From positions 68,725-132,724 of the forward strand of contig NMRB01000859.1 in the NCBI GenBank assembly GCA_002633025.1: a stretch of 64,000 bases of DNA, given 5' to 3'. Each line of letters begins with the position of its first letter. The first letter of the stretch is position 1. This DNA is from Notospermus geniculatus. Its lineage: Eukaryota > Nemertea > Pilidiophora > Heteronemertea > Lineidae. The notes under the pieces are model-generated. The model saw only the letters and a list, made by a program, of their open reading frames with translations. It was not told the origin of the DNA and did not search any database. Shown here in pieces: positions 54,801 to 64,000 of this stretch. The translations under genes and the position numbers were made by a program.

Positions 54801-55797
54801 GGACTACAGCACAGAAAGACAATTTTTCTCACTGACTCGTATCGGCAATTCCTCTTGCAGGCTAGTTAATCGGAACCTCCGGTGGGGGTACACTCGGCCC
54901 CAGTTTGTATCCGACATCCCGGTCTCTACACACTGGCACTTTTGGGGCTCAAAAGGCGTGAACACCACTAGATGGCACTCCACTGGGCTCCAGCCAATCA
55001 CCACGCTTTCTCACTCATAATTCCCGCGGAAATTTCTCCCAGGAAAAACCCAACCTCGTCCCCAGGGGTATAGTTCGCTCAGACAACCGTGGACCACTCG
55101 CCATATTATCAATCTGGAAACGAGGTTAAGAAAACTGAAGGACCCGTGCTGCCATCACGCGGTCGTCAGGACTGTTAATCTCTAAAAGAGCCAGACGCGG
55201 AGTGTGATTTACCGAAGGGGTGAGCCCGTAGCGTCTGGCCAAGCGAGACTACGGGGAGGGGGGGGGGGGGCAGGNNNNNGGGCAGGTGCGACGTGGGTAG
55301 ATCATGATCGCCACCCTGATAAAAGACGACATTTCTTCCCCCAAGAACTTAGGCGTTTTGTCTCCCGATAAACAACAAGGTCGATGATATACAAGTTAGT
55401 ACAAGTGTATTCTTTAAATATATAGCGGTCCATTTGTCGACATGTTATTACATTCTTCACTAGTGCAGGCTTTTGTTTGATCGAACGTGCACACTGAGTA
55501 AATATACATCGCTCGTTTTATTTGCTTCAACTGTGCAGCAACAGTGCGCTATCAAGGCTTTGCTTTTTCTTTCCTGAACGAGTGGGAAACATCGGCATGT
55601 ACAGGTATGTTTACACTAATTCCTACATGTACGTACTACAAACAATACTCAACCATATGAACTTTCGATGACAGTTTTTTCGAAAATCATTACACTTACA
55701 GTGTTCACAATTTTGATATCGCGATCAATGCCAACAGACTATAAAAAGTTACACATATCAGGACAAAGAAGCGATCCAGTAATGCAGTATAAATGTA
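54801..55797. other. Unannotated interval with a short gap
   Basis: After about 50 bp of shared 3' sequence of the pseudogene there is no gene. A small inverted element with CAACCTCGTCCCCAGGGG lies at 55051-55127, and a G run with five Ns at 55256-55280. Confidence 0.45.
55051..55127. mobile_element. Deleted relative of the CAACCTCG element
   Basis: It shares aacctcgtccccaggggtat and agttcgctcagacaacc with 56147-56260, then cuts to a right end ggaaacgaggtt. No target duplication seen. Confidence 0.6.
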
Positions 55798-56027
55798 AAG
55801 TCTGGCAACATCTATCTTCGACCTAATGGAATGCGGAAGTCATGTAATGTGACAGAGCTTTGCGGTTTATAATCATGCCTGTCGATCACTTGTGGTCGTT
55901 CCCCGATTGTTCGCGTTGTCCACCGGTCATTCAATAGCCGTGTGTGATTAAAGGTCCGTGGAAAATCCAACGATCAATTTCCTAGCTTCCGCATTCCATT
56001 AGGTCAAAGATAGATGTTGCCAGACTT
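55798..56027. mobile_element. 230 bp MITE, TA flanks
   Basis: The ends AAGTCTGGCAACATCTATCT and complement are inverted for about 42 bp and include aatggaatgcggaag. TA borders both ends (55796-55797 and 56028-56029). Confidence 0.8.
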
Positions 56028-56146
56028 TATACGTTAACTGAAATTTTATGTAATGAAAGCAACTAAAATTACAAGTTTTAACATCTTCTATTCCGCAAGG
56101 CAAGCTAAATAAATACACTGACGTTCATCCACAGGCAGTAGGCCTA

Positions 56147-56523
56147 CAACCTCGTCCCCAGGGGTACGTATAGTTCGCTCAGACAACCTCGGACCACTCG
56201 CTCACTAACCCCTGGAATCAGCTTCGGTTGCTAATCCAGGAATCTTGGACTAAGTATAGGTGGCAGCACGAGTCAAAATAATCAATTTGAAATACTAACC
56301 AGTGCTTTTTAAAATTCTTTTTACAAAAAATCATCAAACCTGGATATAGATAACCTTCTGGTTTGATGCAAAATATTTTGAAAATTTCTTTGGGTATATT
56401 CTTGGATATATTTGACGGTTTCCTGTCAACCAATCACGTGCGTTAAATCCAAAGCTGATGCCAGGGGTTAGTGACGCGACCGCCATATTGTCAGAAAGCG
56501 AACGACCCCTGGGAACGAGGTTG
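56147..56523. mobile_element. 377 bp MITE with 9 bp target duplication (Mutator-like)
   Basis: The ends CAACCTCGTCCCCAGGGG and complement differ at one base. GTAGGCCTA flanks the element (56138-56146 and 56524-56532). A 9 bp duplication is typical of Mutator-like elements. taggccta is a frequent word here, so chance is not excluded. Confidence 0.7.
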
Positions 56524-56687
56524 GTAGGCCTATACATCCTTGCCCTGTGCCAATGCGACACCTCAATATTCATTCGAGGAGTAGGCTAATTATCTGTTTT
56601 GCAAAAATCCATACGCTGTAGACTACTTTGCTCAAAATACGACTAAAATAATGGCGACGTGACACTTATTCAATGTCCATTTCGCCG

Positions 56688-58394
56688 TTAGACTTTCGTC
56701 TGCTTCGTCATTCGCGCAATTGCAGTCTCTCTAATCTTCTTCCGGTCAACTTTTTTGGTACTTCCGGTGGGAAATGCTTCAAACAATAGGATATGATCAG
56801 GCATGAGACCTTCCCCTATGTTCCCGACCAAGAACCTCTCCTCGCAGTATCCCCGGATGTCATCAATTTTGAGGTTGACGTCGGGTTTAGGAACCACACA
56901 CAGACAAATCTCTTCAAACATGATCTCATGTGGCACGCCAACAGCTGCAGCGTTAGCCACTAGGGGGTGCTGTAATATCTCCTTTTCAATGCTTCGCGGA
57001 TAGATCTTGATCGTCGCCCTTGATATGACATCTTGTTGTCGCCCAAGAACTGTGACGAATCCATCTTCATTCATCGTGGCCATGTCACCTGTTCTGTACC
57101 ATCCAAGTTGATCTTTCTGTTGTTTGGTTTTTTCTTCGTCTCCCCAGTATCCGAGGAAGATGTACTGATGCCTGACACACAGCTCCCCTGGGATATTGAC
57201 CGATACGATCAAGCCCTCTTCGTTAACGATCTTTACTTCGCCAAAGTAGGCGCGCCCGGTGTACGTACACCTCTTATCTAGTGAATCAGACAATTGACCT
57301 CCGAGTGAGGTACTTATTTCTGTTGAACCATATCCTAAGAGTGTCCTTGACATGCGTTTCAAGACCTCTTCCATCAACGGCTTCTGGATAAGTTCTCCAC
57401 CTGTGTAACACAATTTGATTCGATTGGCATCCAGTTTCCCAGCATCAACGGCATTAATGAGGTCGCGTAAAAGGTACGGAAAGCTTTTCAAAACGGTGCA
57501 GTTTTCCTCCTCTGCGACCTGAAAATAGTACTCCCTTCCAATCTGCTGCATCACATCTGCCACCACATAAACGATACTTAGTCCGATGCTGAATACCATA
57601 CCTGAGGCCCCTCCAGCGTATGCCATCGGCCGATCAAGGACGTAACGGTCCGAATCATCGACACCTGCTCTCAAAAACATCGACTGCACAAACTTCAGTC
57701 CATATGAATATCTCTCCATTACCAGCTTAGGAAAGCCTGTGGTACCAGATGTTGCATAACATCCCTGTATATCATCCAATGATATCGTAGCCTGGCGTTT
57801 TCGAACCAAATCTAAATCACCGTCTTGGATCTCAGGAAACAGCTCATTCCACGAGATTGTTCCTGGGTACGACGAAGTGGATATCATGAAGATTGTCTCG
57901 AGATCCGGTAGGTCGTCTGCTTCTAGCTTTTGGGAACAGTCATGACTAGCGAGGCTGGGGATGATAGTGCATAGAATATCGTAGTTTGTATCATCAGCAC
58001 CTGGATGAGCAATCAACCAGCGAGAGTTACTCTTCCTCAGCATGTATTTGATATCTTCTCCCGTCCGGATGCTGACATGAAAGCGCATCAAAATAGCGCC
58101 TGTCCTCGCCAAAGCATACTCACAGATGACGTATTCCAAGGATGTGGGACAGAGCAATCCAACACGGTCACCTTTCCTCAGGCCTCTCTTGATCATTCCT
58201 GCAGCCAGTTGTTCCGTCTTAAACTTCAACTCTCCGAATGTAATTGCCTGTCGTGGTTTTCCCATCTCCCGGATGACGAATGCTTCTTTTTCGGGTTGCT
58301 GAGTCCCTCGGATATCAAGGAGTTCAGCGGCTGTGTGCATGATAGGGAATCTTTCCCCCGCATTGTAGTAGCTTTTGTTCAGTTTGAAAGCCAT
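56688..58394 (-). CDS. Acyl-CoA synthetase (ANL superfamily, ACSF2-like)
   Basis: From the ATG at 58394 the frame gives 568 residues without introns; it is open to a GTG 15 codons earlier, with an in-frame TAA just before. The family activates fatty or other carboxylic acids to acyl-CoA through an acyl-AMP intermediate. Signature motifs in order: P-loop-like YATSGTTGFPK (213-223), YGSTE (355-359), YRTGD (433-437), the hinge GRQQDVIS (451-458) and a C-terminal lysine region STKKVDRKK (545-553). The N-terminal KSYYNAGERFP and overall pattern resemble medium-chain ACSF2 enzymes, which are mitochondrial; no convincing transit peptide is seen here, so an unseen 5' exon or a cytosolic location is possible. 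Odd: the usual RGGxNIxP after the hinge reads RATIKIYP, so the twin glycine is lost, which might change the domain rotation needed for thioester formation. A broken last-exon copy lies at 58864-59023. Confidence 0.88.
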   Translation of the reverse strand: MAFKLNKSYYNAGERFPIMHTAAELLDIRGTQQPEKEAFVIREMGKPRQAITFGELKFKTEQLAAGMIKRGLRKGDRVGLLCPTSLEYVICEYALARTGAILMRFHVSIRTGEDIKYMLRKSNSRWLIAHPGADDTNYDILCTIIPSLASHDCSQKLEADDLPDLETIFMISTSSYPGTISWNELFPEIQDGDLDLVRKRQATISLDDIQGCYATSGTTGFPKLVMERYSYGLKFVQSMFLRAGVDDSDRYVLDRPMAYAGGASGMVFSIGLSIVYVVADVMQQIGREYYFQVAEEENCTVLKSFPYLLRDLINAVDAGKLDANRIKLCYTGGELIQKPLMEEVLKRMSRTLLGYGSTEISTSLGGQLSDSLDKRCTYTGRAYFGEVKIVNEEGLIVSVNIPGELCVRHQYIFLGYWGDEEKTKQQKDQLGWYRTGDMATMNEDGFVTVLGRQQDVISRATIKIYPRSIEKEILQHPLVANAAAVGVPHEIMFEEICLCVVPKPDVNLKIDDIRGYCEERFLVGNIGEGLMPDHILLFEAFPTGSTKKVDRKKIRETAIARMTKQTKV

Positions 58395-58863
58395 TTCAAG
58401 TTGGACAGTTTCGAAATTACAATGCAAAGCCGTGTTCACACTTGCGTTTTAGAGCCGGTGGAAGCGCGATATGGTATATGTAAGTATATGAGTGGCGATT
58501 AAGAGGTAAAAAACTGATCAATACACAGTGTTCGAATGTTTTGTTGTTCCAATGTTACTCGGGTGTTGTGATTTGATCGGATCTAATCTACAGTCGTTTA
58601 CTTAACTATGAATTTGACATAGCACAGAGATTCAAAACTAGTTTGATTAATGGATGCTGGGATGAAGAAGGTCGAGTGAGTTCGGCAATCTCCGCAGAAT
58701 CCCTGATTAGCTCGGTGTCACTGATAGAAGTATAGACGACAAAAATCAACGGCGCACAAGCGGTGAACAGACAGTATCGTTACTTGTTATGTAAATATTT
58801 GATAATGGTTTGGCCTAGAAACCTCTATCGATGTTATTTTCTCCTCATTTTTGAAACAGATTA
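58395..58863. other. Interval between synthetase gene and its pseudo-exon
   Basis: The presumed promoter side of the minus-strand synthetase. No gene or repeat end seen. Confidence 0.4.
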
Positions 58864-59023
58864 CTAGTCTTTTCCGTGCCTTGTTATCCGAGCAACTGCA
58901 ACGTCTCTAGTCTTCTTCCGGTCTAATTTGTCGGTATTACTAGCGGGAAATTTTCAAACAGCAGGACATGTTCAGGCATGAGGTCTTCCCGTATAGGTCC
59001 GACCTGAAACCTCTCCTCGCAGT
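58864..59023 (-). pseudogene. Frameshifted C-terminal fragment of an acyl-CoA synthetase
   Basis: The minus strand encodes HCEERFQVGPIREDLMPEHV and LLFE, then after a one-base deletion near 58950 FPASNTDKLDRKK and a RITRHGKD end with stop. This matches residues 517-568 of the neighbouring synthetase. Upstream text (attaag before the match) could be an intron end, so this may be the last exon of a second, intron-containing gene, or a partial duplicate. It is closely spaced, 470 bp upstream of the intact gene in the same orientation. Confidence 0.75.
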
Positions 59024-59639
59024 GTCTTAATCTCTAATAATTCCTAGTATGGAAGCGCAGCTATAAAGACAAGCAGTCTTCAGGTGCCTTTTGTGTAGAG
59101 TTTTCTCAAAACAAAAATTTAGTTACCCGTTATAAACTAAAGGTCTAAAAATTCCCTGATTCACATTTTCTGGAATACCAAACAGCTCTCTACGCACCAA
59201 GAGGACTAAATTTACTCTCAGGCAAAACGGATAGGCCTACTTCTTGAAATTCATCAAGCAATTAAGTGCAAAACAAAACCGAACAAGCCTGACGGCGTAA
59301 ATGGTTCACGTGGAAAGAGTTTGAAGTGAAGAATGTTCGCACAAACACACAAAGCACGAACTGCTCAACCTGACACAAAGTCAAACAAGATAAGGGGGTA
59401 ATGTAGGAGGAAATTGAAAGGAATTGACATGGAAAAGTAGGGGTTATGTTATTTTTATGATGCGCGAGGCGCATCATTATAGGAATATCCCCCGCGATTA
59501 GGGATGGCAAGATGGAGAAAACACTGTTTGATCAGCAGGCCAATGTCGTCAGCCACGATAGGCTACTGTCTTTCGAGAACTAGGCCTAGGTCACTCTCGT
59601 GGGTTTGCCACAGGAGCGAAGGAGCTATAAAAATCAAGA
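59024..59639. other. Interval with a reverse repeat fragment
   Basis: 59284-59390 read in reverse matches 19811-19921 (acgccgtcaggcttgtt, gtgcgaacattcttcacttc, ttgagcagttcgtg). Otherwise nothing is recognised. Confidence 0.5.
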
Positions 59640-61925
59640 TAGATATCTTACATGTATTAGACCCTTTGTCATTCAGTGGGAAGGGGTTAGGACCACATGA
59701 CTGACCTACAGTCCTTGTTGAATGAAGATAGATATCTTATTAGATCCCTTGGCCTTGGGTGGGAAGGGGTTAGGACCACATGACTGGCCTACAGTCCTTG
59801 TTGAATCAGGATATATATCTTATTAGATCCCTTCCTTCGGTGGGAAGGGGTTAACACCAAATGACTGACCGACAATCCTTGTTGAATCAAGATAGATATC
59901 TTATTAGACCCTTGGCCTTGGGTGGGAAGGGTTAACACCAATTGGCTGACCTACAATCTTTGTTGTATCACGATAGGTATCTTTTCATACCCCTTGGCCT
60001 TCGGTGGGAAGGGGTTAACACCACATGACTGACCTCCAATCCTTGTTGAATCAGGATATATATCTTATTAGACCCTTGGCCTTGGGTAGGAAAGGGTTAA
60101 CACCACATGATTGGCCTACAATCCTTGTTGAATAAAGATAGGTACCGGTACCTCATTAGACCGTTTGTCCTTCTGTGGGAAGGGGTTAACACCACATGAC
60201 TGGCCTACGTAATCCTTGTTGAATCAAGATATAGATATCTTATTAGACCCTTTGGTCTTTGGTGAGAAGGGGTTAACACCACATGACTGGCCTACAATCC
60301 TTGTTGAATCAAGATAGATATCATATTAGACCCTTTGTCCTTTGGTGGGAAGGGGTTAAGACCACGTGACTGACCTGCAATCCTTGTTGAATCAAGACAG
60401 TTATCTTATTAGACTCATTGGTCTTTGGTGGGAAGGGGTTAACACCACATGACTGACCTACAGTCCTTGTTGAATCAAGAAAGATATCTTGTTAGACCCA
60501 TTGGCCTTGGGTGGGAAGGAGTTAACACCACTTGACTGACCTACAATCTTTGTTGAATCACGATAGATATCTTATTAGATCACTTGGCCTTCGGTGGGAA
60601 GGGGTTAACACCAAATGACTGACTCACAATCCTTGTTGAATCAAGAGTGATATCTTATTAGACCCATTGGCCTTGGGTGGGAAGGGGTTAACACCAATTA
60701 ACTGACCTACAATCTTTAGATATGTTCTCATACCCCTTGGCCTTCGATGGGAAGGGGTTAAGACCACATGACTGACCTACAATCCTTGTTGAATCATGAT
60801 AGCTATCTTATTAGACCCTTTGTCCTTCGGTGGGAAGGGGTTAACACCACATGCCTGGCCTACGTAATCCTTGTTGAATCAAGATATAGATATCTTATTA
60901 AACCCTTTGGTCTTTGGTGAGAAGGGTTAACACCACATGATTGGCCTACAATCCTTGTTGAATCAAGATAGATATCATTGAGTGAGACCTTTTGTTTGTG
61001 GGAAGGGGTTAAGACCACGTGACTGACCTGCAATCCTTGTTGAATCAAAACAGGTATAGACCCATTGGTCTTTGGTGGGATGGGGTTAACACCACATGAC
61101 TGACCTACAGTCCTTGTTGAATCAAGATAAATATCTTATTAGACCCATTGGCCTTGGGTAGGAAGGGGTTAACACCACTTGACTGACCTACAATCTTTGT
61201 TGAATTAAGATAGATATCTTATTAGATCCCTTGGCCTTCGGTGGGAAGGGGTTAACACCAAATGACTGACCCACAATCCTTGTTGAATCAAGAGTGATAT
61301 CTTATTAGACCCATTGGCCTTGGGTGGGAAGGGGGTTAACACCAATTGACTGACCTACAATCTTTAGATATGTTCTCATACCACTTGGCCTTCGATGGAA
61401 GGGGTTAAGACCACATGAGTGACCTACAATCCTTGTTGAATCAAGATGTTATTAGACCCTTGGCCTTGGGTAAGAAGGGGTTAACACCACATGACTGACC
61501 TACAATCTTTGTTGAATCATGATACATATCTTATTAGACCCTTTGTCCTTCGGTGGGAAGGGATTAACACCACATGACTGACCTACATAATCCTTGTTGA
61601 ATGAAGATAGATATCTTATTAGACCCTTGGCCTTGGGTAGGACAGGGTTAACACCACATGACTGGCCTACAATCCTTGTTGAATCAATATAGATATCTTA
61701 TTAGACCCTTTGTCCTTTGGTGGGAAGGGGTTAAGACCACATGCCTGGCCTACAATCCTTGTTGAATCAAGATAGGTACCTCATTAGACCGTTTGTCCTT
61801 CAGTGGGAAGGGGTTAAGACCCCATGATTGACCTACAATCCTTATATCTTATTAGACCCTTGACCTTGGGTAGGAAGGAGTTATCACTACATGTCTGACC
61901 TACAATCCTGTGAACTGAACGTCTT
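59640..61925 (-). repeat. ~82 bp satellite array with ~650 bp higher-order period
   Basis: About 28 units of the form gggaaggggttaacaccaca ... cctacaatccttgttgaatc ... atatcttattagacccttgg. Variant markers repeat about 650 bp apart: cctacgtaatcc at 60204 and 60859, and tagatatgttctcatacc at about 60717 and 61365. The complement of the unit is the satellite found at 21655-22225 and 23885-24560, so all belong to one family, here in the other orientation. Confidence 0.9.
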
Positions 61926-62877
61926 TGTTTTGTTAACGTCTACCTTTTGCAAGATTTGCAAGATCGAAGATGACGTGGATTATATTGTCTACGTTTGGCG
62001 GATATAGCCCACCATAAGGTTGGTCATCATGACCGCATCAGCATGGGGCATCGAAGAAATCCAGGGGGTGCAGATACTGACGCCAAAACATATTTGCTTG
62101 CAAAAATGTTTGTTTTTTGAATGTTTTAAAGCACGTTATAGACTAGAAATTGCCTTGTGACCAAATCTGTTAGAAGGCATTATTTTGAATGAGGTAATAG
62201 AAAGTTTGGAGATCAAAAACGTTTTTACGAATCGAAGGTTTGTATACAGAGCTGGCGGACCATGCACCAGAACAACTTATAACTCCCCGCGCTGAGGCGC
62301 GGGGGAATGATGTTGTCATAGCCTACGCAAAGTGCATTCAATTCAGGGCTAGGTCCACAATTAAATTTTCTGTACACGTCCTGTACATCGACTGTACATA
62401 CATTTTGCCAAATAATTCAAAAACTACACATAGGAGCCAATTCAAATTTTCACAGGCTCAAGTGGCATTTGTTGAGAATATCATATTTGAGTTTCATTAC
62501 ATTCCAATGATTCTAACTCTTGTTATTGGCAATTTTCTCGGACAATGTAAATATCATACCAAATCGCCGCTATTTCACAGCCCTGAAACCAGTATCCTTA
62601 CACCCCTGCCGGGAACGGTAAATATCAGGCTAAAATAAAACGGGCCTAGTATGTTTTAGACTACTATATTGCGATCTAAAGGAGCCAATTCTGAATAACC
62701 TACCCCAAATTATGTCTTGATAGCCCACATTTACATGTTACAGGGTGTTTTTATTACGCAGTACCAGCTTGTCCCTTGGTCCCACTGTACAGTTTTTCCT
62801 GGACCTAGCCCTTCAGGCCAACACACCGACTGAAAAACGTAAACAAAGCAACCCAATCTTGCACCGCTAAAGATAGA
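61926..62877. other. Repeat-derived interval
   Basis: A short hairpin ccccgcgctgaggcgcgggg lies at 62285-62304. 62833-62876, read in reverse, matches parts of 19590-19755. An open frame at 62240-62638 has no recognisable domain and spans repeat text, so I do not call it. Confidence 0.45.
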
Positions 62878-63273
62878 GGGCCATATTCATAAAGGGTGTT
62901 TCGCCTAATCAGCGTACAAATACTGCATTACACAGGTTAAAGGCCTAGAAAACTATTGTTCTGCCTTCCGTATGCTGCCTCATCTCTGGCATTTACCCAC
63001 AAGATGATCACACCCGTCTTAACTTTCCTGCGTCTCAGTGTGGACAAAGGAAAGTGTCGGACAAATTCTAGACAAGCCTACCTGATCGTTTAACTTTTCC
63101 TTTGTCCTCTTGGACTTAAACGCAGGAAAGTTGTACGCGTGTGATTATCCTGCGGGTAAACGCATCTGGTGAAGCACCATACAGACATCAGACAATAGTT
63201 TTCTCGGCCTTTAACATGTTTAATGCAGAATTTGTACGCTGGTTAGGCTAAACACCCTTTATGAATATGGCCC
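62878..63273. mobile_element. 396 bp full-length palindrome (MITE)
   Basis: GGGCCATATTCATAAAGGGT at the left is perfectly complemented at the right, and pairing continues across the whole element: agcgtacaaat, tgcatta, aaaactattgt, aactttcctgcgt, ggacaaaggaaa. It interrupts the reverse-oriented repeat whose parts lie on either side. Confidence 0.85.
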
Positions 63274-63490
63274 AGAGACTCACCTCAAACCACTTCTAAA
63301 TATAAATCCACTTCTAAATATAAATCCACATGTGCTTCTCAACGTCGGCGCCACAATCGAGGTCACACTCACTAATTACACAAACCATCATATAGGTGTT
63401 TGCTCGTCCGCCCGTGAGCCCGATATTGAATGTGTGACCCCTACATGGATTTTAACCAACCAGAATCGTTTCTTAAAGCCGACGTGAATG
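63274..63490 (-). mobile_element. Reverse fragment of the Helitron-like repeat
   Basis: In reverse it reads taagaaacgattctggttgg, ggggtcacacattca, attagtgagtgtgacctcga and gacgttgagaagcacat, collinear with 19430-19560. A 21 bp tandem with ccacttctaaatataaat lies at 63288-63330. Confidence 0.65.
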
Positions 63491-64000
63491 AACAAATACT
63501 GGAGATTCCAGCTTTGAAAAAGACCACCACGACACGGTGGTGGTCAAGAGAAATACAAACGACCACAAGACACTTTCAAAGCACCTCCAGAACCTGATAG
63601 ACCAGCATATTTGGTGGCGCCACTGTATTCTCCATGAGTCGGCCAATGGAGTAACATCGAGAGATGGCGTCCCAATGACGTCAGCAGGTCGAAGGCGTTA
63701 TGTTCTTTCGGAACCAGAGAGGAAAGTTGATCACCATTCTATAGTATTCACTTCTGGTTGACATTTATGGTATTTTCCAAGCACCAATTGAAAACATTTA
63801 TGCATTCAAATACAACACTCATTTGACGTACATCAACGTCATCAGATATCATTACATATTCATCGTATCCATGACGTAACTCCGACAGTGTCCGCCATTG
63901 CTGACGTCGCAAGGGTGGTGGGCAAATGACGCAAGGGTGGTGGGCAAAATTCATTGCTTTGCTGAAGGAGCTGGTGGGCAAAAAGACGCAACGTCACAAC
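63491..64000. other. Unannotated interval
   Basis: A hairpin gaccaccacgacacggtggt lies at 63521-63544. Near the end gcaagggtggtgggcaaa is repeated twice (63909, 63931). No gene seen. Confidence 0.4.

Noticed and set aside
59640-61925. Regular repeats that could be mistaken for a CRISPR array
   Set aside because: Units are contiguous ~82 bp monomers that diverge along their whole length, with no unique spacers, and the window is animal DNA.
62240-62638. 132-codon plus-strand frame
   Set aside because: No domain, and neighbouring text is repeat-derived.

Overview
The window is eukaryotic: repeat-dense, intron/intergene-rich DNA with three intact-looking single-exon genes, several pseudogenes and many layers of transposable elements. 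The words tacatgta and taggccta recur throughout, and the genes are animal types (two rhodopsin-like receptors, an ANL-superfamily acyl-CoA synthetase). I infer a marine invertebrate animal (echinoderm, hemichordate, cephalochordate or lophotrochozoan); the sequence alone does not settle the phylum. There are two gaps of Ns (30648-30915 and a short one near 55276) and several single Ns.

Region by region. 1-3.8 kb: GC-rich palindromes, a repeat with ~130 bp internal units, and an uncharacterised intronless gene (2520-3533). 3.9-11.4 kb: a segmental duplication (copy A 3859-6749, copy B 8376-11372). Each copy carries the same broken receptor exon, and each has a transposon the other lacks, so empty and filled sites can be compared. 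12.4-13.5 kb: an intact receptor gene on the minus strand. 15-17.4 kb: foldback and TIR elements. 17.8-27.9 kb: a stack of insertions. A Helitron-like repeat surrounds a LINE, and the LINE reverse transcriptase is interrupted both by a second Helitron-like copy and by a small CAGGG...CCCTG element. 28.7-37.3 kb: many short inverted-repeat elements, two of them with TTAA flanks bordering the gap, plus a tRNA-derived SINE. 37.4-41.1 kb: a minus-strand LINE inside a TIR element. 42.1-44.8 kb: two opposed copies of a Cys-rich repeat-family gene with an XPG/PIN-like motif, the plus copy broken by nested elements. 45.0-47.6 kb: a CR1/L2-like LINE, then a near-perfect 340 bp inverted repeat with a Penelope/hammerhead-like motif. 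49.2-50.4 kb: a second receptor gene. 51.5-56.5 kb: TIR elements and a pseudogene paralogous to the 2520 gene. 56.7-58.4 kb: acyl-CoA synthetase, with a frameshifted copy of its last exon downstream. 59.6-61.9 kb: an ~82 bp satellite with a ~650 bp higher-order period, inside a reverse-oriented relative of the 19.4-19.9 kb repeat.

The genes do not form a pathway. The two receptors belong to the same broad class (peptide-type rhodopsin-like), the 5.9/10.6 kb pseudo-exons are remnants of a third receptor, and the 2520 gene and the 53.8 kb pseudogene are one family. The main story is turnover: duplications and nested insertions whose order can be read from which element interrupts which.
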